A stretch of 64,000 nt of DNA from JAGSPQ01 sp038206395 (GTDB lineage Bacteria; Myxococcota; Myxococcia; Myxococcales; Myxococcaceae): the NCBI GenBank assembly GCA_038206395.1, contig JBBRAX010000026.1:31381-95380 (forward strand), in the 5' to 3' direction. A program made the translations under genes and the position numbers. This document shows positions 22,569 through 32,335 of this stretch, piece after piece. The notes below the pieces were generated by a model. The model was not told where the DNA came from, ran no database searches, and was given only the letters and a program-made list of their open reading frames with translations. Every line of letters starts with the position of its first letter. Position 1 is the stretch's first letter.

Positions 22569-24109
22569 CTCGACGGCGGCGTCATCCACACCTTCTTCAA
22601 GAACTCCACGTTCTGAAGATCGGCGTCGTGGTGCTTCGTGAGCCCCGCCAGCAGTCCCACGTGCACCAGCACGACCAGCGCCGCCGCCACCGCCACTTCT
22701 CGCGCGCGCCCGACGGCGAGCCGAAGGCCGATGATCGCGGCGGCCCCGACGAGCAGCAGAATCGCCAGCGTCCCCGCGAAGCCATTGGGCGCCTTCAAGA
22801 ACATCAGCACCGTCGGCGGCAGGTAGCCCGCGCGGAACAGCGGCACGGCCAGCCCGAACAACGCCGTCGAGTGCGAGTCGGGGATGTAGTTCACGAAAGC
22901 GAGCGCCCCGTCGACCAGCACACTGCTGACGCAGAGGCCCGCCGCGATCCCGAAGCCCACGCGCCCGTCGAAGGTCTTCGCCTCCAAGAGCCATTGCAGC
23001 GCGAGCCCCACCGGCAACAACAAGAAGGGCATCAGCGGCGTCAGGTGCCGCGGGCCCGTCGTCCAGCCCCACGAGCTGTAGGTAAATGACGACGTGAAGT
23101 ACGCGTTGCCCAGCAGCAGTGTCACGGTGAACACGAAGAGCGCGCGCTGCTCGCGAAACAATTTCCTCAAGCCCCCGAACGCCAGCAACAGAAACGGCGA
23201 CAGGGTGAAGAGCCCGCGCAGCGGCGAGAAGAACGACAGCGCGAAGGCCGACGGGTCGGGGTAGCGAATGCCGAGGAAGCCGCCGACGTGCCACTCCTGG
23301 TAACCGGGGTCGTTGAGGAACTTGTACCCGCTGGTCAGCGGGTGGCCGAACGCCGACTGGTGGTACGCCATCAGCCCGCCGAGAAAGGGCGCCGAGCCGA
23401 GCAGCACCAGGCCGCCGACCTTCGCCAATGCCATCGCCTTCTGCTGCCCCGTGCCCTGCGTTGCGGTAACGACTGCGTACGCCGCGTAGATCGCCAGACA
23501 CACCACGCCCAGCGCTCCCGTGTATTCGGTGGCGACCACCGCTCCGCTGAAGGCGCCGCTCACCGCCCAGCCCCACTGCTTCCACTGCTGGCTCAGCGTG
23601 CGCCACGCGGCGTAGAAGGCCATGAACAGCAGCACCGCCGTCAGCTGGTGCGAGAAGAAGAGCTGCGAGTACGCGAAGGCCATCGTGCCCAGCGCGTAGG
23701 TCGCGATGACGGTGTCGGCGATGAGCGGCGATAAGTAGACGAGCAGGAACCGCCGCAGAAAGACGAGCATCGCCAGCGTCGGCAGAATCAGCAGGAACAG
23801 CCGCGACCAATACACCTGGGTCACGTCGGTCACCGGCCCGAACAGCTTCATCACGGCGTAGACGGGCGCCGCCACGAAGGAAAGCAGCGGCGCCTTCGAT
23901 GGGTAGAGCACTCCGTTCACGACCGACAGATCTCCGACCATGCCGTACTCGGCGATGGTGTCGTTGATCGAGATCTTCCCGTGGTCGACCAGCGCGCGCG
24001 TCTGCCAGAGGCGGCACAGCTCGTTCGGCGACCGCAGCCCCGGGTGGTACGGGAACACCAGCAGGTAGAGCGCGACGACAAAGCCGAAGACCAACCGGGG
24101 GTTCTGCAT
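22565..24109 (-). CDS. polytopic membrane protein, GT-C-like
   Basis: The product has 514 residues from the ATG at 24109, just after a -10-like TACACG. About twelve hydrophobic segments alternate with short loops. A first external loop (PNELCRLWQTRALVDHG...) and the general layout resemble GT-C-fold glycosyltransferases that use polyprenyl-linked donors, as in other bacterial proteins annotated only as dolichyl-phosphate-mannose-type transferases. No diagnostic acidic pair is clear, so the enzymatic assignment is tentative. Its stop overlaps the radical SAM stop by 4 bases (convergent). Confidence 0.8.
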   Translation of the reverse strand: MQNPRLVFGFVVALYLLVFPYHPGLRSPNELCRLWQTRALVDHGKISINDTIAEYGMVGDLSVVNGVLYPSKAPLLSFVAAPVYAVMKLFGPVTDVTQVYWSRLFLLILPTLAMLVFLRRFLLVYLSPLIADTVIATYALGTMAFAYSQLFFSHQLTAVLLFMAFYAAWRTLSQQWKQWGWAVSGAFSGAVVATEYTGALGVVCLAIYAAYAVVTATQGTGQQKAMALAKVGGLVLLGSAPFLGGLMAYHQSAFGHPLTSGYKFLNDPGYQEWHVGGFLGIRYPDPSAFALSFFSPLRGLFTLSPFLLLAFGGLRKLFREQRALFVFTVTLLLGNAYFTSSFTYSSWGWTTGPRHLTPLMPFLLLPVGLALQWLLEAKTFDGRVGFGIAAGLCVSSVLVDGALAFVNYIPDSHSTALFGLAVPLFRAGYLPPTVLMFLKAPNGFAGTLAILLLVGAAAIIGLRLAVGRAREVAVAAALVVLVHVGLLAGLTKHHDADLQNVEFLKKVWMTPPSS

Positions 24110-24115
24110 GGGCGG

Positions 24116-24121
24116 CGTGTA
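24116..24121 (-). promoter_or_regulatory. putative -10 element (TACACG), leaderless type
   Basis: GCTACACG on the minus strand ends 6 bases before the ATG at 24109. The same octamer precedes the helicase gene at 46341. Confidence 0.35.
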
Positions 24122-24161
24122 GCCGCACGCCTCAAGGGAAGCCAGCGGGCACTTCACCGGT

Positions 24162-24167
24162 TAACGT
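24162..24167 (+). promoter_or_regulatory. putative -10 element (TAACGT), leaderless type
   Basis: TAACGT ends 9 bases before the TTG at 24177, supporting that rare start codon for the kinase. No Shine-Dalgarno is visible. Confidence 0.45.
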
Positions 24168-24176
24168 CCGCCCCCC

Positions 24177-27100
24177 TTGGACTCCGCCCACCTCGACGAG
24201 GACACACTGTCGCAGCTCGCCGGGGGCACGCTCGACCCGCTGCGGGCGGCAGCCGTGGCGGAACACCTGGCCGACTGCAAGCAGTGCGTCGCGCGACACG
24301 AAGCGTTGTCGGCGGTGCTCTTCTCGAAGACTTTCGCGGCGCCCATCTCGAACACGCCCGCGCCCGCGCAGACCAACCCTGATGGCCCCGACGCACGGTC
24401 GACTGCCACGGGGGTGCGGCTGCTGCACAAGGGCACCTCGCTGGGCCGGTACGTGCTGCTCGAGAAGCTCGGCTCGGGGGGCATGGGCGAAGTCTTCGCC
24501 GCGTACGACCCCCAGCTCGATCGCAAGGTCGCGCTCAAGCTGCTGCGCAGCGGCAGCCTCAACGCCGATGAAGGAAAAGCGCGGCTGGTGCGCGAGGCCC
24601 AGGCGATGGCGCGGCTCCAGCACCCGAACGTCGCCGCCGTTCACGACGTCGGCACCTTCGACGAACGCGTCTTCGTCGCGATGGAGTTCATCGAGGGCGA
24701 GACGCTTTCCGAATGGCTGCGCGGGCAGCGCGAATGGAAAGAGGTGGTGCGGCTCTTCATCGAGTGCGGCAGCGGCCTTTCGGCAGCGCACCGGGCGGGC
24801 ATCGTTCACCGCGACTTCAAGCCCGACAATGTGCTGATCGGCTCGGATGGCCGGCCCCGCGTCGTCGACTTCGGCCTCGCGCGCCAGTCGCACACCCCCA
24901 CCGAGAACCGCGTCGCCCGCCCCATCTCTGATGCGCCCGTCGACGCGGGCTTCGGCTCGCCCCTCACCCGCGACGGGGCGGTGATGGGCACCCCCGGCTA
25001 CATGGCCCCCGAGCAGCTCAACGGCCTGACCACCGATGCCCGCAGCGATCAGTTCGCCTTCAGCGTCGCGCTGTACGAGGCGCTGTACGGCAAGCGGCCC
25101 TTCGGCGGCACCACGCTGCGCGCGCACGCAGCGGAAATCGAGGCCCAGAAGGTTGCTCCCGTGCCCTCGGGCAGCGAGGTGCCATCGCACGTGCACGACA
25201 CGGTGCTGCGCGGCTTGTCGGCGGACCCGAGCAAGCGCTTCGACTCGATCGATCAGATGATCGAGAAGCTGCGGCCCCGGCGCGTCGCCACCGCGGGCAA
25301 GCGCTTCATCGCCGCGCTGGTCGTGCTCTCGATCATCGGGCTCGTCGCCGTCAGCTACGGCGTCTTCGCCAGCCAGAAGCTGCAGGTGTGCAGCGGCAGT
25401 GAGAAGAAGCTCGCGGGCATCTGGGATGAGCCGACCAAAGCGCGCTTGAAGACCGCGTTCATTGGCACCAACGCGCCTTTCGTCGTCGACGCGTGGCGGC
25501 TCGTCGAGACGTCGCTGAACACGTACACCCGCACCTGGATCGCGGCGGCGGGCGACGCGTGCGAAGCGGCCCGGCTGCGCAAGACGGACACCGAAGAGGA
25601 CTACCAGCGAAAGCTGCGCTGCCTCGACGAGCGCGTTCAGCACCTGAAGAGCATCACCAAGCGGCTCGAGTCGGCCGATCGCATCGTCGTCATTAACTCG
25701 ATCTCACTCGTGAAAGGCCTCGACCCGGTCGAGACGTGCCTCGACGTCGCGGCGCTGGCGGCGCACCCGCGGCTCGGCAACAAGGCGAACGCCAGGGAAG
25801 ACGAGCTGGGTCAGGCGCTGCTCGAGGCGCGCACGCTTCACGACTCGGGGAAGTACAGCAAAGGCATCGAGGTGCTCACCGGCGCGCTGATGCTCCCCCA
25901 CAGCGCGACCGCCGGTTCCGTCGCCGAGGCGAAGCTGTTGCTCGGCCGCCTGCAGGCGCGCGCGGGCCTCGCGAAGGAAGCAGAGGCGACGTTGCTGGCG
26001 GCGGCGGTGTCGGCCCAGACGACGGGCGAGGCGTCGCTGGCGGCGCGCGCGTTCAGCCGGCTCGCGATGGTGGTGGGCAGCATGGGCAACCGCTTCGACG
26101 ACGCGCATACCTGGCAACAGCTGGCCGTCGCGTCGGCGAGCCGCGTCGCGAGCGACAAGGAAATCGAGGCCGAGCTCAGCAGCAACGCCGGCATCGTCGC
26201 GCTCGCCGAGAACGAGCCAAAGCGCGCGTACGACGAGTTCAAGAACGCGCTCACGCTGCAGGAAGAACGGCTGGGCGAAGACAACCCCGAGGTCGCGCGC
26301 ACGCTGAACAACCTCGGCGTCGCGCTGGCCCGCCTGCGCCGCTACAAAGAATCGAGCGAGCAGTACAAGCGCAGCTACGAGCTGCAGCTGAAGTACCTCG
26401 GCACCGAGCACCCCGACACCGCCGCGACGATGCACAACCTCGGAGTGATGGAACGCAAAGAAGGCCAGCTGTCAGACGCCCTCACCCACTTCGAACGCGC
26501 GCTCAGCGTCCGGAGGCTCACGCTGGGCGAAGAGCACCCCGAGACGGCGACCACGTACGTCGCGCTGGCCAACCTGCAAATCAAGCTCGAGAGCCCCGAC
26601 GCCGCGCTCGACAACCTGAACCGCGCGCTCGCGATTCGAAAGAAGGTCTACGGAAACACCCACCCGCTGGTCGCCAGCGTGTACGACGATCTCGCGGGCT
26701 TCTACCTGTCGCGCCGGTCAGGAAAGGAAGCCTTGGAGAACGCGCAGCAGGCGCTGGCGATCTCTGCGACGGCGGCGGGCCACGACAAGGCTGGCTCGGC
26801 GTACATGCTGCTGGGCCAGTGGGACAAAGCGCAGGCCGAGCTCGTGAAGGCCCTGACGGCGCGGCAGGAAAAGTTCGGACCCGACGACCCCGAGGTCGCC
26901 AGCGCGCTCAACTCGATGGGCGACCTCTACCTCGCGCAGGGGAAAGCCGCCCAGGCGCTGGTCTACTTCGAGCGCGCGCTGGCGCTTCGCCGCAAGCAAC
27001 TGAAGGAAGACGACCTGTCTCTCGCTTTCGATCTGCTCGGCATCGGCCGCAGCCACCTGATGCTCAAGCAACCCGAAGCCGCCATCGAGCCGCTGTCTCA

Positions 27101-27314
27101 CGCGCTGAAGTTGCGCGAGCCGAGCCAGGACACCGCCGAAGTCGCCGTGGTGCGGTACGAGCTCGCGCGCGCGCTGTGGGAAGCCAAGCCGGAACAGCGC
27201 GAGCAGGCCGTGGTGCTCGCCGCGCTCGCGCGCGAAGGGATGACGAAGGACAGACAGCCCGACGTCGAGAAGTGGATGGTGACCCACGCACTGCCCGACG
27301 CAGGGACCCGGTGA
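24177..27314 (+). CDS. Ser/Thr kinase with N-terminal zinc finger, membrane helix and TPRs
   Basis: The product has 1045 residues from a TTG. Residues 1-45 hold H30-x3-C34-x2-C37, the core of anti-sigma-factor-type zinc fingers (zf-HC2). The kinase domain (about 90-365) is complete: GSGGMGEV loop, VALKLL Lys, HRDFKPDN catalytic loop, DFGLA, APE and a GT-rich activation segment, so it should be active. A helix at about 377-398 crosses the membrane. Tetratricopeptide repeats, at least eight and of the NPxxAxxLNNLG type, fill about 540-1000 outside. It is a typical myxobacterial Hanks-type receptor kinase; ligand and targets are unknown. The next gene overlaps by GTGA. Confidence 0.93.
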   Translation: MDSAHLDEDTLSQLAGGTLDPLRAAAVAEHLADCKQCVARHEALSAVLFSKTFAAPISNTPAPAQTNPDGPDARSTATGVRLLHKGTSLGRYVLLEKLGSGGMGEVFAAYDPQLDRKVALKLLRSGSLNADEGKARLVREAQAMARLQHPNVAAVHDVGTFDERVFVAMEFIEGETLSEWLRGQREWKEVVRLFIECGSGLSAAHRAGIVHRDFKPDNVLIGSDGRPRVVDFGLARQSHTPTENRVARPISDAPVDAGFGSPLTRDGAVMGTPGYMAPEQLNGLTTDARSDQFAFSVALYEALYGKRPFGGTTLRAHAAEIEAQKVAPVPSGSEVPSHVHDTVLRGLSADPSKRFDSIDQMIEKLRPRRVATAGKRFIAALVVLSIIGLVAVSYGVFASQKLQVCSGSEKKLAGIWDEPTKARLKTAFIGTNAPFVVDAWRLVETSLNTYTRTWIAAAGDACEAARLRKTDTEEDYQRKLRCLDERVQHLKSITKRLESADRIVVINSISLVKGLDPVETCLDVAALAAHPRLGNKANAREDELGQALLEARTLHDSGKYSKGIEVLTGALMLPHSATAGSVAEAKLLLGRLQARAGLAKEAEATLLAAAVSAQTTGEASLAARAFSRLAMVVGSMGNRFDDAHTWQQLAVASASRVASDKEIEAELSSNAGIVALAENEPKRAYDEFKNALTLQEERLGEDNPEVARTLNNLGVALARLRRYKESSEQYKRSYELQLKYLGTEHPDTAATMHNLGVMERKEGQLSDALTHFERALSVRRLTLGEEHPETATTYVALANLQIKLESPDAALDNLNRALAIRKKVYGNTHPLVASVYDDLAGFYLSRRSGKEALENAQQALAISATAAGHDKAGSAYMLLGQWDKAQAELVKALTARQEKFGPDDPEVASALNSMGDLYLAQGKAAQALVYFERALALRRKQLKEDDLSLAFDLLGIGRSHLMLKQPEAAIEPLSHALKLREPSQDTAEVAVVRYELARALWEAKPEQREQAVVLAALAREGMTKDRQPDVEKWMVTHALPDAGTR

Positions 27315-27622
27315 AGCGCCCCACCCTCTTCATCTGCACAGGCTGCGAGTCCGACAACGCGAGCGGTGACGGCCAGGCGCTCTACGACGCGCTGCGCACC
27401 GAACGGAAGGCGCGGGGCTTCAAGCCCTTCTTCAGGCTGAAAGAAGCGAAGTGCCTCGACGGCTGCGACACGCCCTGCAACGCGCGGCTGAAGGGCGTCG
27501 ATCGCAAGTCGGTGCGCATCACCTGGCTCGACGCGCGAGAAGACGTCGAGTCGCTGCTGCTCGCGGCGAAGCGGTACTCCGAGTCGGGCGACGTCAGCGA
27601 TCTTCCGGGGCGGCCCGGCTGA
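27311..27622 (+). CDS. DUF1636-type Cys-rich putative metal-binding protein
   Basis: The product has 103 residues from a GTG whose G-T-G-A overlaps the kinase stop. The frame upstream of it is only a shadow of the kinase. It has CX2C (C9, C12) near the N-terminus and CX3CX3C (C48, C52, C56) in the middle, with KCLDGC...PCN, a pattern I recognise from DUF1636. Members are small and ferredoxin-like, often placed near metal or cobalamin genes. A metal-binding or redox role is likely but unproven. Coupling to a kinase is unusual. Its last 29 bases overlap the convergent gene. Confidence 0.82.
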   Translation: MKRPTLFICTGCESDNASGDGQALYDALRTERKARGFKPFFRLKEAKCLDGCDTPCNARLKGVDRKSVRITWLDAREDVESLLLAAKRYSESGDVSDLPGRPG

Positions 27623-30035
27623 GACAGCCGTACTCGAGGCGGCGCAGGTACTCGGTGAAAGCCGTCGACGGCAGCGACGCGATTTCCGCGGCCGCCCGCT
27701 TCGGTTCCTTCGCCTTTCCCTTTCCATGCGCCTTCAACAGCGCGCGATGTACCTCGTCGCCGCCCGACGCCGCGAGCAAGCCATCGATGGAGTAAGGCGA
27801 ACCGGAGTCCGAGAGGAAGTACTCGATCGCTGGCTGATCGTCGGTCACCGGCGGCAGATCGCCCACGTACCGCCGCAGCGCTTCGGTCTCCATCAATAGG
27901 CCGCCCCGCATCTCGTCAGGAGTGGCGTAGCCGACCTCGGCCAGGTTTTCGGCAATCGGGCTCCACCGGTCGGCCCACCGTTTCGCATCGAACTTCAACG
28001 GCGCGTCCGACGCGACCAGCACCGCTTCCGCGCGCGCCGGGACCCACAGCTGCACCTCGGCGAACACGTCGAGCATCGAACGAATGAGCCGCTTCGCCAG
28101 CACGTCCGACTGCTGGTCGAGCGGGATCCACTGGCTCATCACGCCACCTGGGCGAAGGCGGGCCTTCACCAGCGCGTAGAACTCCAGCGAATAGAGGTTC
28201 ACTGCGCCCGCAGACCGCGGCGGAGGCGGCTCGAAAGAGATGACGTCGTACTGCGCCGCGGTGGACCGCAGGTGGTGCCGGCCGTCGTCGACGATCGCCT
28301 TCACGCGCGGATCCTCGAGCACGCCGAAGTTGCTGTCGGCGAAGAGCGGAGCCAGCGCCAGCACGTCGCGGTTCAGGTCCACCACCGTCAGGCCCTTCAG
28401 CCCGGGGTGCTTCACGAAAGCCGCCGCCGTCGTGCCCGTGCCGAAGCAGACCTCGAGCACGTCTTTCGGGTCGTCGTGCAGCAACATCGGCACGTGCGCC
28501 AGCGTCCGCATGTACCGCTTCGCCGAGAGCACCGTGCTCGCGTACGACACCGATCCGAACAACAGCTGCCGATGCGCAAACGGCGCCGCGCACTTCTCGT
28601 CGCACGCGTAGAGCCCCGAGCCGCAGATGCTGTCGTGGTCGTACTGCACGACCGCCAGCGTCCCGTCGGCGCCCTCTCTCACCTCGAGCAGCTTCGAGTC
28701 GTCGAACCTCCAGCTGGCCTTCACCAGGTAGTCGCCCGGCAGCAGCAGCAGGCCCACCCCCAGCAACGCCGCCGTCACGAGCAGACCGCGAACGCTCTTC
28801 GAAGCCAGCCGCTGCACCAGCAACGCCACGCCCATGCTCAGCAGACAGACGAGCGCGAAGGTGCGTTGCGTGCCCAGCGCCGGAATCAGCCACAGCCCGA
28901 CCGCCAGCGAGCCGACGATGCCGCCCAGCGTGTTCACCGAGTAGAGGATGCCGACCGTGCGCCCCAGCTTCTCGAACCGGGAAGCCGTGAGCTGCGCGAC
29001 GAGGGGAAACGCCATGCCGATCAGGGTCGCGGGAAGAAGAATGACGAGCCCCGCGCGAACGAACATGAACGCATAGCCACCCGGCAGCGCGTGCTCGAGC
29101 GTGCGGGCCTGGCCGAGCAGCGCCAGCGACAACAGCGCCGTGAGCGCGACGAGGCTCTGCACACTGGCGAGCAGCTCCATCGGGCGGGGATGCGTCGACA
29201 GCCGGGCCGAGTAGATGACGCCGCCCAGCACCAGCCCGCCGAGGAACGTCACCAGCAGCAGCGTGAACGCATAGACGCTGGACTCGAGCGTCGACGAGAG
29301 CACCCGGAACCACAGCACCTCGTACGCAATCGACGCGAAGCCCGAGAGCGCAAAGGCGAGGAACAGCCAGTGGTGCTGCGGGCCTCCGGTGGTGACCGAG
29401 GCCTCCGCGGCCAGGTCGCGCCCGGCGCGGAAATCGAGGGCCAACGCAAAGGCCGCGACCCCGACGTTGGTCGCCGCCGCGATTGCTGCTGTCGCGGTGA
29501 GGCCGAACGCGCCGATCAACACGAAGCCCGAGACGCCGCAGCCAAGCGCGGCGCCCAGGGTGTTCAGCGAGTAGAGCCAGCCGAAAGACTTCCCCACCGA
29601 CGCCACGTCCTTCGTCGCGAACCGCACCAGCGCCGGCAGCGTGCCGCCCATCGCGAAGGTCGGCGCCAGCACCAGCGCGAACACCATCACCACGCGCACC
29701 GGTAGCCCGGCCTGCGCCAGGGACGCGGGCAGGTGCGTCAGCGCGAGCGTCACCAGCACTGCCGACACGCCCGTCAAGAGCTCGAGCAACGCGTACGCGC
29801 GCAGCGGTCTCCTCACGCGGTCGACCCAGGGGCCGAGCACGAGGCTGCCGACGACCAGCCCAAGAAGAAATGCCGCGACGACGAGGCTGACGGCGACGGT
29901 GGTCGCTCCGACGATCAGCGACAGGTGGCGAACCCAGATGACCTCGTAGACGAGGCCGCACATCCCCGAGAGGGTAACCAGCACACCCAGCGCGAGATTC
30001 GCGGGCCGCAAACTAGAAGAGCTCGTACCGCGCAC
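27594..30035 (-). CDS. membrane-fused spermidine-synthase-like protein
   Basis: The product has up to 813 residues; a GTG at 30035 overlaps the upstream stop, and a TTG at 30011 just after that stop is an alternative. Residues about 10-430 are hydrophobic with ten or more helices in two MFS-like halves (MCGLVYEVIWVRHL and FASIAYEVLWFRVL are internal repeats). The C-terminal 370 residues are a spermidine-synthase-type Rossmann fold (LEVCFGTGTT in place of GGGDG; VDLNRD; VDDGRHHL; LYSLEFYALV). The family is widespread in bacteria as fused polyamine aminopropyltransferase; the altered glycine motif leaves activity uncertain. Confidence 0.87.
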   Translation of the reverse strand: MRGTSSSSLRPANLALGVLVTLSGMCGLVYEVIWVRHLSLIVGATTVAVSLVVAAFLLGLVVGSLVLGPWVDRVRRPLRAYALLELLTGVSAVLVTLALTHLPASLAQAGLPVRVVMVFALVLAPTFAMGGTLPALVRFATKDVASVGKSFGWLYSLNTLGAALGCGVSGFVLIGAFGLTATAAIAAATNVGVAAFALALDFRAGRDLAAEASVTTGGPQHHWLFLAFALSGFASIAYEVLWFRVLSSTLESSVYAFTLLLVTFLGGLVLGGVIYSARLSTHPRPMELLASVQSLVALTALLSLALLGQARTLEHALPGGYAFMFVRAGLVILLPATLIGMAFPLVAQLTASRFEKLGRTVGILYSVNTLGGIVGSLAVGLWLIPALGTQRTFALVCLLSMGVALLVQRLASKSVRGLLVTAALLGVGLLLLPGDYLVKASWRFDDSKLLEVREGADGTLAVVQYDHDSICGSGLYACDEKCAAPFAHRQLLFGSVSYASTVLSAKRYMRTLAHVPMLLHDDPKDVLEVCFGTGTTAAAFVKHPGLKGLTVVDLNRDVLALAPLFADSNFGVLEDPRVKAIVDDGRHHLRSTAAQYDVISFEPPPPRSAGAVNLYSLEFYALVKARLRPGGVMSQWIPLDQQSDVLAKRLIRSMLDVFAEVQLWVPARAEAVLVASDAPLKFDAKRWADRWSPIAENLAEVGYATPDEMRGGLLMETEALRRYVGDLPPVTDDQPAIEYFLSDSGSPYSIDGLLAASGGDEVHRALLKAHGKGKAKEPKRAAAEIASLPSTAFTEYLRRLEYGCLSRAAPEDR

Positions 30036-31572
30036 CGACCTGCACCTGGTCGTTGCGGCCGAAGTACCCCAGCGGGCTGTACGGCGAGCCCTCGAAGAAG
30101 TCGGCGCCGATCCACACCTTCAGCTTCTCGACCCCGAGGAAAGAGAGCCGCGGCGCCAGGGTGAAGCTCTTCTGCACCGGCTCGAAGGCGGCGCTGAGCT
30201 CGACCACGAACCTGTCTTGCCAGAAGGTGTAGCCGGCGTTTCCCACGACGAGGTGGAACCACGCGGTGCGGTCGGCCCCGCGCGCGGTCGCCGGCTCGAA
30301 CAGCAACACCTGCTCGTCCTTGCCCACGTTCGGAATCGCCATGCCCAGGTAGCTCACCGCCCAGACCAGCTTCGAGTCTTCCGCGGTGCTGTAGCCGACC
30401 ACCCACGTCACCGATGGCTTCGACAGCGGAGCGAACTTCGCGTCGAAGAACGTCTGCCGCGGCGAGTACGAGACGTCGACGTCCAGCTGCCCGGGGCCCA
30501 CCAACGTCGAGCCTTCGACCGAGAGAATGTGCTGGCGATCGTAGACGCCGGTGAAGAGCTGCTGGTTCGCGGCGAGCCGGTTCTGCACCGAGACCGCGAC
30601 GGCTGGGTTCACCGTGCGGCCCGCGGCCTGGCTCGACAACAGCGACTGCAACTCGCTGTCGATCACCACCTGCGGCAGCTTCTCGTTGATGAACGCCCAG
30701 CTCGCACCGAGCTTTACCCGCCCCGTCGACACCACGCGAAGCGCCACGTCGCCCGCGAAGGCCTGCGGCCGCTTCGTCTCGAGCAGCCTTTCGGGAAGCA
30801 CATCTTCGATCGTCGGGTCGATGCGCCGGGTCGGCAGCGCCGGAGCCAGCGCCGGCTGCAGCAGCGCCTCGTCCTGCCCGAAGAGCGTGAACCGGGTCGG
30901 GGTGAAGAACGGCGCGTACACCGCCATCCACGACACCTTGCCGATCTCACCGCGCGCGCGAAGCGCGAACACTGGCAACACGCCATCGTCTGGGTCTTGC
31001 GACAGCAGCCCCACCCGGAAGTCCTTCGGGTTCAGCGCGTCGGCCGGAGCCAGCGCTGCGTTCGCGCCCATCGCGATGCGCTGGTTGCCGACGCGCAGGT
31101 CGACGCGCGAGCTGTAGAGGTCGACGAACGCCTCGCCCAGCATCGGCTCGAAGAACGCCTTCGCCCGGTCGCCATCGCGCTGCGAGCCCGCGCGCATCCA
31201 CGCCTTGCCCTCGATGAAGAGGCGCAGCGACGCGTTGATCTTGACGTCGGCAGCGAGCCGCGCGCGCAGCTGGCCGTCCCACACGTTCTCCCCGAACTCG
31301 ACCCCGCGCGGCGATTCCCACTGCGTGTCGGCGGCGACGACGACCTGCACGGCCCCGGAAAGCTGCACCGTCGGCCCTTCGCTGGGCGCTTCGAACTGCT
31401 CGACCGTGGGCGCTTCCACCGGCGTGAAGGCTTCGACGGGCTCCACGACTTCAACGACCGGCGCGTCGCAGATCAGCCCGCCATCGACCCACGCCAACGC
31501 CAGGCACGGCCCCGCGTCCTGCGCGAAGGCAGCGGGGGCGCTCAACGCGAAGAAGACGGCGAGTCCGCGCAA
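30013..31572 (-). CDS. outer-membrane beta-barrel protein
   Basis: The product has 519 residues from a TTG at 31572, 4 bases after the LolA-like stop. A Sec signal peptide (cleavage after AFA, about residue 16) is followed by a Pro/Glu/Val-rich linker (about 35-65) and then alternating amphipathic strands to a C-terminal aromatic residue (YELF), the usual BAM recognition end. It resembles the long porin-like proteins often encoded next to LolA-like outer-membrane lipoprotein-sorting proteins (DUF1302-like arrangement). The cargo is unknown. It is the third gene of the rhomboid operon. Confidence 0.8.
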   Translation of the reverse strand: MRGLAVFFALSAPAAFAQDAGPCLALAWVDGGLICDAPVVEVVEPVEAFTPVEAPTVEQFEAPSEGPTVQLSGAVQVVVAADTQWESPRGVEFGENVWDGQLRARLAADVKINASLRLFIEGKAWMRAGSQRDGDRAKAFFEPMLGEAFVDLYSSRVDLRVGNQRIAMGANAALAPADALNPKDFRVGLLSQDPDDGVLPVFALRARGEIGKVSWMAVYAPFFTPTRFTLFGQDEALLQPALAPALPTRRIDPTIEDVLPERLLETKRPQAFAGDVALRVVSTGRVKLGASWAFINEKLPQVVIDSELQSLLSSQAAGRTVNPAVAVSVQNRLAANQQLFTGVYDRQHILSVEGSTLVGPGQLDVDVSYSPRQTFFDAKFAPLSKPSVTWVVGYSTAEDSKLVWAVSYLGMAIPNVGKDEQVLLFEPATARGADRTAWFHLVVGNAGYTFWQDRFVVELSAAFEPVQKSFTLAPRLSFLGVEKLKVWIGADFFEGSPYSPLGYFGRNDQVQVGARYELF

Positions 31573-31576
31573 GGGG

Positions 31577-32335
31577 TCAGCCGCGCTCGAGCGCCCGTTC
31601 GGTGTACGCGTCGTCTGACGCCGCGGCGTCCTCGAGCTTCAGCACCGTCATCTGCGTCTTCGTGCCCGCCTGCAGGTTTTCCATCAGGCTCTCGGCGGCG
31701 ATCGTGCGGTCTTTGAACGCCTTCAGCTTCAGCGTCGTGTAGCGCTTGAAGGGCTTGCCGGCTTTATCCGCGTAGTCGACCTTCATCGGCACCCAGGTCT
31801 GCTTGTCGACGAAGAGCTTCACGTCACCGTAGGGCGAGTCGGCGTTGCCCTTGCCCGCGAGCACGTAGACGTCGCGACCGTTGAACTTCTCGTCGGGAAG
31901 GCGCTTCGCGTCTTCGTCGCGGGTGCCGTTGCTGGCGATGTCGGCGTAGGAAAAGTCGGTGTCCATGAACGCCTTGCCGCGCTCAGACTTCGCCACTTTG
32001 CGCACGCGCTTCAGCTTCGGAAGGTACAGCGAGATGTCGTCCGACTCGCCCGGCCCGCCCTCGATGGTGAGGAAGGCGACGCCCGCGACGCCCGCCGGCT
32101 GAATGAAGCGCGAGAGCGCGTGGTTCTTGCCGCCGACGTTCTTCGACGACGTGCTCAACACCTGGTCTTTCGTCTTCCCGTCGGCCGACGTGGTGGTGAG
32201 CTTGAGCTCTGCCGACAGGTTGACGAGGTTCAGGGCGCCGCGCTCACGCGACTTCTTCGAAATCTCGGCCGCCGTCTCTTCCCCCAGCGCCGCAGTGGCC
32301 GCGAGCACCGTGCACAGCATCCACACTCGAGTCAT
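31577..32335 (-). CDS. LolA-like outer membrane lipoprotein-sorting protein
   Basis: The product has 252 residues. The signal peptide ends near residue 18 (ATAALG). The mature part has the features of the LolA-like family PF17131: RFIQPAGVAGVAFLTIE, then SDDISLYLPKLKRVRKV, then FMDTDFSYADI. These periplasmic half-barrel proteins are usually encoded with an MMPL/RND transporter and a DUF1302-like barrel and are thought to move lipids or hydrophobic cargo. Here the barrel is present downstream but no transporter is in the window. Its ATG overlaps the rhomboid stop (ATGA). Confidence 0.88.
   Translation of the reverse strand: MTRVWMLCTVLAATAALGEETAAEISKKSRERGALNLVNLSAELKLTTTSADGKTKDQVLSTSSKNVGGKNHALSRFIQPAGVAGVAFLTIEGGPGESDDISLYLPKLKRVRKVAKSERGKAFMDTDFSYADIASNGTRDEDAKRLPDEKFNGRDVYVLAGKGNADSPYGDVKLFVDKQTWVPMKVDYADKAGKPFKRYTTLKLKAFKDRTIAAESLMENLQAGTKTQMTVLKLEDAAASDDAYTERALERG

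Noticed and set aside
25736..27310. Long upstream extension of the DUF1636 frame
   Set aside because: The extension overlaps the kinase TPR region in another frame. The GTG overlapping the kinase stop gives a protein of normal family length.
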